Assembly (NCBI GenBank): GCA_001784735.1
Contig: MFSB01000045.1
Span: 1 to 12,082 of the forward strand
DNA from: Candidatus Moranbacteria bacterium RIFCSPLOWO2_12_FULL_48_12
GTDB lineage: Bacteria > Patescibacteriota > Minisyncoccia > Moranbacterales > UBA1568
DNA: 12,082 bases
Reading direction: 5' to 3'
Position numbers and translations under genes: made by a program. This document shows, in pieces, positions 5,371 to 11,890 of the stretch. Position 1 is the stretch's first letter. The number at the start of each line of letters is the position of its first letter. The notes below the pieces were generated by a model. The model searched no databases, was not told where the DNA came from, and worked only from the letters and a program-made list of their open reading frames with translations.

Positions 5371-6606
5371 ATGCACTCAGATACATTTGAAAAAATTTTT
5401 CTACGGTTGGTTGCTGCCTACGTAAAAAGATACCCGGAACACTCTTTTAAGCTTTTTCTTGATGGAAAAGAGTGTCAGCCGATTGGCGACAGCATAAATG
5501 TTATCGGGGTTAAAATTACCAATTCAGATGCGGTATTGAGAAGAATTTTTGCCGAAGGCTCGCTCGGGTTGGGCGAAGCGTATTGCGAAAGGCTGATACA
5601 AGTTGACGATAGGCTCTATAAATACTTCCTCTTTATTTTCGTCAGAGCTGTCCATGACAAGAGACTTCTACTCAGTCTCCCTTTCAGCGACATCTTTTTC
5701 ATTCTCAAAGCCAAACTACACCAAGGATTTTTCGGAAGAAACACCAAGTCTGAAAATATCAACGCGCATTATAGCTTGAGCGATTGGTTCGATAATGACA
5801 AAGACGCGAATGATTTTTATATGTTTTGGCTCAATTCAAAATACATTCAGTATAGTTGCGGGAAATGGGACAAAAATACTAAAACGTTAGATGAGGCGCA
5901 ATTCAACAAACTCGACTTTTACGCAAAAAGATTAGGAATTGATAAGAATTCAAAAAATAAAACGCTAGTTGATCTGGGATGCGGCTGGGGTGGCTGTATG
6001 TTTTTTATGGCGGAAAACTACGGGATCCGATGCACAGGGCTGACCTTGTCTACCGCACAAGCCGAATATGTCCGAGATGAAATCAAAAAGAGACATTTAG
6101 AAGACTTAGTCAGCGTAGAAATTGACGACATTCATAATATCAAAGGCAGTTATGATTATGTAATCAGTGTTGGTGTTATGGAACATATTAACGATTATAA
6201 CCACTTGTATAAAGCCACATCCAGCGTATTGAACAAAAATGGTTCGGCTTTAATTCATTCGATGTTCCATACGTCGATATTTTACGGTGTCGATCCATTT
6301 CTCGCTAAGTATATTTTCCCTGGTGGTGCAGTCCCTGACCTAAAACAAAACCTGAAAATATTTAGAAAGTATTTCAAGATAGTCGACAGAAACGATCTAC
6401 CGGAAAATTCGTATCCGAAAACGCTGGATTGCTGGTACGCTAACTTTTGCCAAAATGAAGCCGCTATCAGAAAACTGCTGGCGGAAAAAAGCAAGGTGAA
6501 GGACGTCGATTTTTCGATCAGAATATTCAAACACTACCTGACATTAGCCCATTGCGGCCTCTCGAACAAATTCAGCCTCGTCTCCAATATATTGGTCAAA
6601 AACTAA
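5371..6606 (+). CDS. Cyclopropane-fatty-acyl-phospholipid synthase-like SAM methyltransferase
   Basis: Family members transfer a methylene or methyl group from S-adenosylmethionine to unsaturated acyl chains of membrane phospholipids. From the ATG at 5371 the protein is 411 aa, the usual length for the CFA/mycolic acid cyclopropane synthase family. The N-terminal domain includes FAEGSLGLGEAY. NAHYSLSDWF (131-140) matches the conserved HYDxGxxFF region. TYSC-like YIQYSCGKW follows. The SAM-binding motif is VDLGCGWGG (200-208), with the later VGVMEHI (E271) and IFPGGAVPDL motifs. The start is 2 nt after the tRNA-Leu discriminator base, with no Shine-Dalgarno sequence; a longer reading would run through the tRNA and is not credible. 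The gene is visibly more A/T-rich than infB or cca, compatible with separate acquisition. The exact product (cyclopropane or methyl-branched chain) cannot be told from sequence. Confidence 0.9.
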   Translation: MHSDTFEKIFLRLVAAYVKRYPEHSFKLFLDGKECQPIGDSINVIGVKITNSDAVLRRIFAEGSLGLGEAYCERLIQVDDRLYKYFLFIFVRAVHDKRLLLSLPFSDIFFILKAKLHQGFFGRNTKSENINAHYSLSDWFDNDKDANDFYMFWLNSKYIQYSCGKWDKNTKTLDEAQFNKLDFYAKRLGIDKNSKNKTLVDLGCGWGGCMFFMAENYGIRCTGLTLSTAQAEYVRDEIKKRHLEDLVSVEIDDIHNIKGSYDYVISVGVMEHINDYNHLYKATSSVLNKNGSALIHSMFHTSIFYGVDPFLAKYIFPGGAVPDLKQNLKIFRKYFKIVDRNDLPENSYPKTLDCWYANFCQNEAAIRKLLAEKSKVKDVDFSIRIFKHYLTLAHCGLSNKFSLVSNILVKN

Positions 6607-6623
6607 ACTCATCTGATCCTCTA

Positions 6624-6659
6624 TTGAATGGTTTCTGCATCAACTTTGTATGATAAAAT
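6624..6659 (+). promoter_or_regulatory. Possible promoter of the patatin-like gene
   Basis: TTGAAT (6624-6629) and TATGAT (6649-6654, five of six consensus bases) are separated by 19 bp. The overlapping TG-A-TAAAAT (6651-6659) is an alternative extended -10. Either would start transcription only about 5-10 nt before the ATG at 6671, so the message would be nearly leaderless. Confidence 0.4.
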
Positions 6660-6670
6660 GAGTGTACGCT

Positions 6671-7900
6671 ATGAAAATCGAAACACCGCCATCGGGGCAA
6701 TCACAAACAAAAAAAGAACTACCATCTTTCGTAGGAGATCCTCCAACCGAACGAGGTTTTCATGTAACCCGCTTCGAGAAGATGGCCAAAGAGTATGAAG
6801 ATTCTATAGTTCAAAAGGTTCTTCATTGGAATACCAAACTATCCGCCATAGATTTTGCTCAGACGGAAGCGATAAGAGATAATGCGGATTTTGAGCGAAG
6901 AAAAGACAAAGAATTCCAGGCTTGGGAGAAGAATCTCAGAGTAGTCATAGACAATCTCCTCGAAAAAAGAGATCAAAGAAACCTTGATGGCACAGAAAGA
7001 AAAGACATTCGCCCTCTCTTATTGATCATGGGCGGCGGGATGAAAGGTCCTTATGGAGCGGGCCAAGCCCTGCTCGGTTTGCCTGAAGCTGGTCTCGATA
7101 AAGTTTTTGATACCGTAGTGGGTATCTCTGCAGGAGCTGCTACTGCTACTTATTTTGTTGGAGGTGAACCCCAAGCTGCGAAGGGAGCATCTATTTTTTA
7201 TGAAGAATGTACTAAGGGAGAGTTTATTAAATTCAGACGAGTACATCAAATAATGAACATCGATGTCGTAACAGAAGCAATGAGCCATGGAGAAAAATCT
7301 GTAGATAAGCAAGCAGTATTGGACTCTGAAACAGAACTCTATGTCGGAGCAACACGGAAAGAGGATGGAGAATTCGAACTCATCAACGCTAAAACCGCCA
7401 GACCGGGAATGATCACCGCAGTGGGAGCATCTATGGCGGTACCGCTTGTCTATAGAAAAGCCATAGAGGTCAATGGTGAGAAATATATTGATGGCGCTTT
7501 TGATCCCATGCCAATTGAGAGGCTCATAAAACAATTCAAGCCAACTGATATATTGGTCTTGCCCAATACTCCATTTGACCGCATGGACGCATTTGAACTC
7601 AACCCCGGACAATACCTTTTCGCAGAACTCGCTCACCAAACCGGTTCTCTCGGCTCAATTGGAACTGTGGAAAAATTCTTACGGGTCAAGGAAGAGATCC
7701 GCAAGTCTCTGGAGTATATTCAAAATCAAAACAAAGTTAATATCGGTATACTGTGGCCACCAGATTCTGGTTTGAGTAATTTGGGCACTAATCCAGACAA
7801 AGTGGAAGCCGCTGTTATAGAATCGGCTCGAGATGTTATCAAACAATTTGGTAGCGCACAACCCAGAAAACTAAATTTATTTCATAGCAAAAAACAATAG
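6671..7900 (+). CDS. Patatin-like phospholipase family protein
   Basis: Patatin-family enzymes hydrolyse acyl ester bonds of lipids with a Ser-Asp dyad. From the ATG at 6671 the protein is 409 aa. The oxyanion-hole motif is GGGMKGPYGAG starting at residue 121. The nucleophile elbow is G151-I-S153-A-G155, and the catalytic Asp lies in D274-G275. All three motifs are intact and in the expected order. The first 115 residues are an extension before the patatin core, highly charged and predicted helical (RRKDKEFQAWEKNLRVV). No signal peptide or membrane helix is visible. A GTG three codons upstream (6662) is an alternative start; neither has a good Shine-Dalgarno sequence. The gene follows the CFA-synthase-like gene by 64 bp, and both suggest work on membrane lipids. 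The substrate is unknown. Confidence 0.9.
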   Translation: MKIETPPSGQSQTKKELPSFVGDPPTERGFHVTRFEKMAKEYEDSIVQKVLHWNTKLSAIDFAQTEAIRDNADFERRKDKEFQAWEKNLRVVIDNLLEKRDQRNLDGTERKDIRPLLLIMGGGMKGPYGAGQALLGLPEAGLDKVFDTVVGISAGAATATYFVGGEPQAAKGASIFYEECTKGEFIKFRRVHQIMNIDVVTEAMSHGEKSVDKQAVLDSETELYVGATRKEDGEFELINAKTARPGMITAVGASMAVPLVYRKAIEVNGEKYIDGAFDPMPIERLIKQFKPTDILVLPNTPFDRMDAFELNPGQYLFAELAHQTGSLGSIGTVEKFLRVKEEIRKSLEYIQNQNKVNIGILWPPDSGLSNLGTNPDKVEAAVIESARDVIKQFGSAQPRKLNLFHSKKQ

Positions 7901-8047
7901 CCCGGATAAATCCACGCTCTCCCCGGCACCAATAAGGAATTTCTTCGTTATTTTTACAAATAGAGTGGCTCATGCTACATTTGAAACAAATCCAAAATTG
8001 GATCTGGGTAAGATTAACCTGTCTTCTTAACAAATACGGGGGTAATG

Positions 8048-8470
8048 ATGCTTAATTCCATCAAACGTTTTTTTGCGTATTTTTTATGCCGCAAAACGAA
8101 GACCATCGAGGACTTCGTCAAGATTGTGAAAGATGAAGAAATCAAAACCGTGGAAGTAGGAGCCAAACTAGTCCACGGTGCTTTCTTCGAGACGATTTCA
8201 GGGGAACTGCTATTCACAGCCAAAATGCGCAGTGACCGATCAATCGCTTACCCGGAAGTGCTGTTCAAACAAACCGGGTCAGGAGACAAAAGCGATCCAG
8301 CCAAACTACTTCTGCTCGCCGAACAGAAAGTGGCAGAGTTACAAGAAAAACTCCCCTCTGCCACGGTGAAACTTATCACGCTTTTCTTGCCAGGCGGAAT
8401 ACCCATTAACATCAACGAAAAGACGCGTATTGGAATCCTCAAGGTTGCGACAAAAAGCAACACTCCGTGA
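8048..8470 (+). CDS. Hypothetical 140-aa protein
   Basis: I do not recognise a family. The protein is 140 aa with a basic, aromatic N-terminus (LNSIKRFFAYFLCRK) that could be an amphipathic membrane-associating helix but is too short and charged to be a clear signal peptide. The rest is soluble and alternates strand-like and helix-like stretches, including LLLLAEQKVAELQEKL and a hydrophobic LITLFLPGGIPINI. Two ATGs lie in tandem (8045 and 8048). The purine run GGGGG at 8038-8042 is 5 nt from the second and only 2 nt from the first, which favours 8048. The gene lies 147 bp after the patatin-like gene on the same strand and ends before a pair of hairpins. It may be lineage-specific. Confidence 0.65.
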   Translation: MLNSIKRFFAYFLCRKTKTIEDFVKIVKDEEIKTVEVGAKLVHGAFFETISGELLFTAKMRSDRSIAYPEVLFKQTGSGDKSDPAKLLLLAEQKVAELQEKLPSATVKLITLFLPGGIPININEKTRIGILKVATKSNTP

Positions 8471-8532
8471 TTCCGCCACCGCCCACGCGCTCCGCGGAAA
8501 CTTATACGCCAATTGACAAGATCAATACAGCC

Positions 8533-8563
8533 GGGGGTAGTCTACATCATGTAGCCTGCCCCC
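8533..8563 (+). terminator. Strong hairpin after the 140-aa gene
   Basis: GGGGGTAGTCTACAT (8533-8547) and ATGTAGCCTGCCCCC (8549-8563) pair at 14 of 15 positions, counting one G-U pair, with a tight loop. Only a broken T-rich stretch (TATTACTTTTC) follows. It may be a weak terminator or a 3'-end-protecting structure. Confidence 0.5.
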
Positions 8564-8610
8564 TATTACTTTTCAAAGAGAAAAATTCATAGCAATCCGA
8601 GAAGGACACC

Positions 8611-8642
8611 CAATCACCCAGCCGAGGCGGGATTGTTTTTTT
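8611..8642 (+). terminator. Intrinsic terminator at the convergent junction
   Basis: CAATC (8611-8615) pairs with GATTG (8631-8635), with further CC/GG pairs inside a GC-rich loop, followed by seven T (8636-8642). It stops plus-strand transcription exactly at the stop codon of the convergent minus-strand gene. The reverse orientation has no T run. Confidence 0.6.
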
Positions 8643-9258
8643 AGTTGTTGACTTTATTGAAGTAAATTTTCACATCGCTGATCCATTTTTTCACGCTCTC
8701 TTGACTGTGGCCGGCGCAATTCCAGCCGCATTTCCACACGATGAGCTCTTCGGGAGTGTCAAACTGGTATTCGTCTACTAGCGCATCGATGCGCTTGCTA
8801 ACGACTGCGATAGCTTCCCGACGGCTCCCGAAACAACCGTGCCCCATCGCCATTCCGCGACTGCCTTCTCCGCGGTAGCCCCAATAATTATAACAATCTG
8901 CGCCATCAACGCTGCGCGGGATGCGCTTGCCCCAATTGCTCTCCTTCTTGGCGATTCCCACAAGGAAAGCCGCAGTCACTTTTCTGTGCCTGGCGATATA
9001 CGGCGCCATCGCTTCGATGGGATAGCCATCCACCACTTCGCGCACACTCCTTTCGAAGGCTGCATTGGGATTGGCGGGCGATGAAACGATAGCCATTTGG
9101 CTTACGCGAAAAGCGGCACCATAGAGAAGACCGGTGATGAGAAGTGAGAGTGCCAGAAACACGCTAAAACAAGCCGAGGAAGACAGTCGCAAAATCGCCG
9201 GGCTAAAAGCTACCGACGCTTGTTTTTCTGCTTCAATTGGAGACATCCCTTTGGTCAT
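8641..9258 (-). CDS. Membrane-anchored lysozyme-like peptidoglycan hydrolase (putative)
   Basis: From the ATG at 9258 the protein is 205 aa. A hydrophobic segment at about residues 30-50 (FSVFLALSLLITGLLYG) anchors it in the membrane, with the rest outside. The extracellular domain has FLVGIAKKESNWGK, with E106 as the probable catalytic acid. CYNYWGYRGEG and a Gly-rich GMAMGHGCFGS follow. That order fits lysozyme-like glucosaminidase or lytic transglycosylase folds that cut the glycan strand. Several Cys residues suggest disulfides. A promoter whose start site is near 9327 rules out the longer reading beginning at 9354. ATG 9246 (four codons in) is an alternative, and neither start has a clear Shine-Dalgarno sequence. 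The function is inferred from the motif pattern; a non-enzymatic wall-binding role is possible. Confidence 0.7.
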   Translation of the reverse strand: MTKGMSPIEAEKQASVAFSPAILRLSSSACFSVFLALSLLITGLLYGAAFRVSQMAIVSSPANPNAAFERSVREVVDGYPIEAMAPYIARHRKVTAAFLVGIAKKESNWGKRIPRSVDGADCYNYWGYRGEGSRGMAMGHGCFGSRREAIAVVSKRIDALVDEYQFDTPEELIVWKCGWNCAGHSQESVKKWISDVKIYFNKVNN

Positions 9259-9294
9259 ATGTCCGATATAAAGCTTCAAACAAAAGAAAAAACA

Positions 9295-9315
9295 GGCACC
9301 CGTCCGGCACCCGTC
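9295..9315 (-). repeat. Tandem 10-bp direct repeat in the hydrolase leader
   Basis: GGCACCCGTC occurs at 9295-9304 and 9306-9315, one base apart, within the predicted 5' leader of the hydrolase gene. On the transcribed strand it is followed by six U, but I find no convincing stem, so it is not called a terminator. Confidence 0.45.
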
Positions 9316-9333
9316 TTTTTCACTTCTGTACCC

Positions 9334-9362
9334 ATTATAGCACATCTCAAGCAAAAAATCAA
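9334..9362 (-). promoter_or_regulatory. Strong sigma-70-type promoter of the hydrolase gene
   Basis: On the minus strand TTGATT (9357-9362) lies 17 bp before a perfect TATAAT (9334-9339), with a TG one base upstream of it (extended -10). The start site would be near 9327, leaving a leader of about 70 nt to the ATG at 9258. The -35 hexamer directly abuts the inverted-repeat element at 9364. Confidence 0.75.
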
Positions 9363-9363
9363 T

Positions 9364-9481
9364 CCCGCACTAATTTTGCTTTGTATTCACAATCATCGAT
9401 ATTATTCGTGTCTCGTATTATATAAAAGACTAACAACTTTTATCATTCTTTTAAGAAAAAGTGAAGCAGAATTAGTGCGGG
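9364..9481. repeat. 118-bp element bounded by 18-bp terminal inverted repeats (MITE-like)
   Basis: CCCGCACTAATTTTGCTT (9364-9381) is the inverted copy of 9464-9481 with one mismatch in 18. The interior of 82 bp is AT-rich and has no ORF, with a small CTTTT/AAAAG hairpin near 9448-9460. No clear target-site duplication is seen. It lies between two minus-strand genes and touches the hydrolase promoter. It could be a non-autonomous transposable element or a long-range operator or terminator stem for the gene to its right. Confidence 0.6.
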
Positions 9482-9488
9482 GTAAACC

Positions 9489-9998
9489 CTACTTTAGCTT
9501 TTTCATAACGAACCGCGGCCTGATGAAGAACCAGTAGTAGAGAATGATCAGCAGGGTGACATTGGGAATAAAGATGATGGGATGGCTCCAGGGAATGCCG
9601 CTTACGCGGAAATCCGAGAACGGCCACAGAAACGGCGTAGGAAAAAATATATAGGTGTGAGTCGCAATATCTGCCAGAATATGGAGCCCCCAGGCGAGCA
9701 ATTCATAGAGCGGTTTCTTCCTCGCGAGCCACACCAGGCCGAAAACTGCCGCAAAAACCACCAGGCTGTGCGTGAGATCGTAGAGGCTGTTCACATACGC
9801 CGGAATCTGGCTCGGATCGGGATGCCGCCCCGACGACCAATCAGGGTGCGCGGCCAGTCCCAGAAAAGAGGCTGCCATAAATACCCCGAAAGAAAACAAA
9901 TCCGGAGCGATGCCCAGAAAGAAGGCCAGCCAAAAGCTCTTCCGCGTCCTCTGGCCGAATGCCAATGCTCCCCACAACCCATGCGACACGATATCCAT
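9489..9998 (-). CDS. Multi-pass membrane protein resembling the YdjM/metal-dependent hydrolase family
   Basis: The protein is 169 aa with about four transmembrane helices (WLAFFLGIAPDLFSFGVFMA, LVVFAAVFGLVWLA, YELLAWGLHILADIA, TLLIILYYWFF). It begins MDIVSHGLWGALAFG and carries the conserved polar pattern of this membrane family: SHG near the N-terminus, DLTHS in the middle, then LHILADIATHTYIFF and SHP. The repeated His/Asp residues near helix ends are what led the family to be called metal-dependent hydrolases, but activity is unproven. It follows the pseudouridine synthase by 24 bp on the same strand. A weak GGGAAG lies about 10 nt before the ATG. The biological role is unknown. Confidence 0.75.
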   Translation of the reverse strand: MDIVSHGLWGALAFGQRTRKSFWLAFFLGIAPDLFSFGVFMAASFLGLAAHPDWSSGRHPDPSQIPAYVNSLYDLTHSLVVFAAVFGLVWLARKKPLYELLAWGLHILADIATHTYIFFPTPFLWPFSDFRVSGIPWSHPIIFIPNVTLLIILYYWFFIRPRFVMKKLK

Positions 9999-10022
9999 AG
10001 CGCTGTCTTCCCGATCCTAAAA

Positions 10023-10748
10023 TTATATATTCTCTTTGAGGCCGATACTTTTCAAAAAGGACGCGCGCGCGGTGCCTTTCAGCACTCGCGATTGGCCCGG
10101 TTTGAGCGCACCCAAATGCACGCCCATGACGCGAATGCGCACCAACTTCTCCACCGTGAGATGTACCGCATCAAGCATACGCCTTATCTGATGGCGTTTA
10201 CCTTCGGTCAGGATAATGGAAAGCGTGTGCGGACCAGCTGTTTGGATTTTCTTGGCAACGAGCATCTCCCCCTCGTTTTCAACTCCGTTCTCCAAAATCA
10301 TCCTCGCATTGGAAGGAATCTTTTCCCGCACGGTCGCCAGATATTCTTTTTCGTGGGCGAAACGCGGGTGGAGCAACCGATCAGTCACTCGTCCATCATC
10401 AGTAAGCAAGATGAGCCCCTCAGAAGCCTTATCGAGACGCCCCAAAGGGAAAAGTCCCGGGAAACCGGAAATGTCACCGATAGATTGCTCGTTCTCCTGG
10501 GGTGAATGAGTGATGACGCCGCGCGGTTTATAATAGACGACATAAGAAAAATCCTTCACCTTGCGCTTTTTATCTCTGATGACCTCCACGACATCTGCGC
10601 TTTCCACACGATCCCCCAGTTTGGCTTTCTTGCCGTTCAGTTTCACCAAGCCGAGCGCGATAAACTCATCGGCGCCACGCCTGGTCGTCAGCCCACGCAA
10701 AGCGAGATAGCGATTGATACGTATGGGAAACTGCATTTCTTCTGCCAT
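10023..10748 (-). CDS. RsuA/RluB-family pseudouridine synthase
   Basis: This enzyme isomerises a specific uridine of rRNA to pseudouridine. From the ATG at 10748 it is 241 aa. An N-terminal S4 RNA-binding domain (about 5-60: IRINRYLALRGLTTRRGADEFI, then GLVKLNGKKAKLGDRV) precedes the catalytic domain. There GRLDKASEGLILLTDDG carries the catalytic Asp106, and EGKRHQIRRML is the conserved downstream RNA-contact motif. A longer start at 10781 has GGAG 10 nt upstream but would overlap the preceding gene by 28 bp and adds residues unlike the family. The shorter start leaves 5 bp after the upstream stop, suggesting translational coupling. Small- or large-subunit specificity cannot be decided from sequence. 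Confidence 0.92.
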   Translation of the reverse strand: MAEEMQFPIRINRYLALRGLTTRRGADEFIALGLVKLNGKKAKLGDRVESADVVEVIRDKKRKVKDFSYVVYYKPRGVITHSPQENEQSIGDISGFPGLFPLGRLDKASEGLILLTDDGRVTDRLLHPRFAHEKEYLATVREKIPSNARMILENGVENEGEMLVAKKIQTAGPHTLSIILTEGKRHQIRRMLDAVHLTVEKLVRIRVMGVHLGALKPGQSRVLKGTARASFLKSIGLKENI

Positions 10749-10753
10749 AATTG

Positions 10754-11380
10754 TTATGTTCGAGAGTCTTTCTTGCTCCATTCGATAAGATCTCCGGCTT
10801 TACTTTCCAGAGGAGAGGCTTTGCGTAAAAATCTGGTATTTTTCTTCGGCACCAGCGGATAATGCCGTGAATCATCGAGAGCGCAAGCGATATCCCACGC
10901 CCCTTCTTCTAATGTTATCCAATTCGTACCGAAACGCTTGAGAGAAAACGGCCGCGAATAACTGCACAGCGTCTTACGGCCCGTCTTCGGCAGAAGATAT
11001 TCATGAAAATAAGAGAGAGCCAGTTCGCGGACGGTGCGGTAGATGGGATCGCGGAACCGGAGAACGGGATAATTCGTCTTGCTGAGCGCCCCCCAATAGC
11101 CATTTTTCTTATACAAAGCCACGACGTGATCATAATCATCCCTCGTCGCCTTCAAATCAAGCAGAAGCGGCGGCTCCCCGTGCAGCCACAAAGCAGTAGC
11201 GGCCAAGAGCGCCCCTTCGATGCAATGAGCTTTTTTCTCTCGTAATACTTGTCGCGGAGAATAACACGTAGCTCCTTTCTTCAGGTGATTGATCGGCAGC
11301 GTATCCAAAAAATCCTGGATCTTGCCAGGTGTCGTGAGCTTCTGCAAAACCGCCAGTTCTTTTTTTGATAACCCGAACAT
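10754..11380 (-). CDS. Transglutaminase-like (papain-fold) protein of unknown function
   Basis: From the ATG at 11380 the protein is 208 aa with no membrane segment. The central region has the transglutaminase-like arrangement: a Cys at the start of a hydrophobic helix (AHCIEGALLAATALWL, C53), then a strand bearing His (DYDHVVALY, H85), then WGALSKTN and an Arg/Asp-rich FRDPIYRTVRELALSYFHEYL. A Cys-His-Asp catalytic set is plausible, with the Asp unassigned. A TTG at 11404 is open upstream, but the -10 element at 11387-11392 falls between the two, so ATG 11380 is chosen. Substrate and reaction are unknown. The gene heads a minus-strand run with the pseudouridine synthase and the membrane protein. 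Confidence 0.7.
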   Translation of the reverse strand: MFGLSKKELAVLQKLTTPGKIQDFLDTLPINHLKKGATCYSPRQVLREKKAHCIEGALLAATALWLHGEPPLLLDLKATRDDYDHVVALYKKNGYWGALSKTNYPVLRFRDPIYRTVRELALSYFHEYLLPKTGRKTLCSYSRPFSLKRFGTNWITLEEGAWDIACALDDSRHYPLVPKKNTRFLRKASPLESKAGDLIEWSKKDSRT

Positions 11381-11386
11381 ATGAGT

Positions 11387-11395
11387 AGTATAACA
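11387..11395 (-). promoter_or_regulatory. Extended -10 promoter giving a leaderless message
   Basis: On the minus strand TG-T-TATACT (11387-11395) is an extended -10 element, with a T-rich -35 region 17 bp upstream. The expected start is within a base or two of the ATG at 11380, so the mRNA would have no 5' leader. There is no Shine-Dalgarno sequence between them. Confidence 0.5.
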
Positions 11396-11462
11396 TTTCC
11401 TCAAGATTCAAAAAATCGCCCTCACAGAGAGTGACTTTCTGATATATCTATAATCTTGTCAG

Positions 11463-11876
11463 CTATTCCTTGACAATCAGCTTGCCGAATTGGCCGGCTT
11501 GCCGATGACCCGGCATGGAACAGTAGTACTCAAATTCACCAACCTTGTCGGCCGTAAATTCAATGATCACTTCCTGATTGAGAGGGGTTGCCTTTTTGAT
11601 CCCGTACTCATCAATATTGAAATCGTGCGTCCCTTTGACGTTGGTCACTTTGATACGGACAACATCTCCCTTTTTGACGCTGATTTCCTTGAGCGAAAAC
11701 CACTTCCCCTTTTCATCATAAAAAGACGTCATGGAAAACTCCTTCACATCCCCTGCCTTCATCGCTGTTTCTGTGTTACTATCACTCTTTGTTACAACGG
11801 CATCATCAGTAGTCCTTGTCAACATAAAGCCGATGACTGCGACCACAACGATAACCCCGACAATTATTTTCCCCAT
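11463..11876 (-). CDS. Membrane-anchored cupredoxin (type 1 copper protein) with Gln at the axial position
   Basis: The protein is 137 aa from the ATG at 11876. An N-terminal hydrophobic helix (KIIVGVIVVVAVIGFML) anchors it outside the membrane, followed by a polar linker rich in Ser/Thr/Asp. The cupredoxin domain spans about residues 48-137: EISVKKGDVVRIKVTN, then the first copper ligand in GTHDF (H84), and the ligand loop EYYCSMPGHRQAGQFGKL with C119 and H124. The position usually held by Met is Q129, as in stellacyanin-type centres. Family members carry electrons or bind copper. A TTG two codons upstream extends the frame, but ATG is preferred. No Shine-Dalgarno sequence is visible. The partner is unknown, and no other redox gene lies in the window. 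Confidence 0.88.
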   Translation of the reverse strand: MGKIIVGVIVVVAVIGFMLTRTTDDAVVTKSDSNTETAMKAGDVKEFSMTSFYDEKGKWFSLKEISVKKGDVVRIKVTNVKGTHDFNIDEYGIKKATPLNQEVIIEFTADKVGEFEYYCSMPGHRQAGQFGKLIVKE

Positions 11877-11890
11877 ATGCAATGCTTTAC

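Noticed and set aside
7019..7639. Open frame on the minus strand (206 codons) antisense to the patatin-like gene.
   Set aside because: The patatin motifs on the plus strand are intact and the antisense product looks compositionally random.
9295..9330. Attenuator hairpin in the hydrolase leader.
   Set aside because: The GGCACCCGTC copies are direct rather than inverted repeats and I could not form a stem before the U run.
9582..10505. Open frame on the plus strand (307 codons).
   Set aside because: It spans two clear minus-strand genes antisense and the gap between them; the product is Arg/His-rich without recognisable domain.
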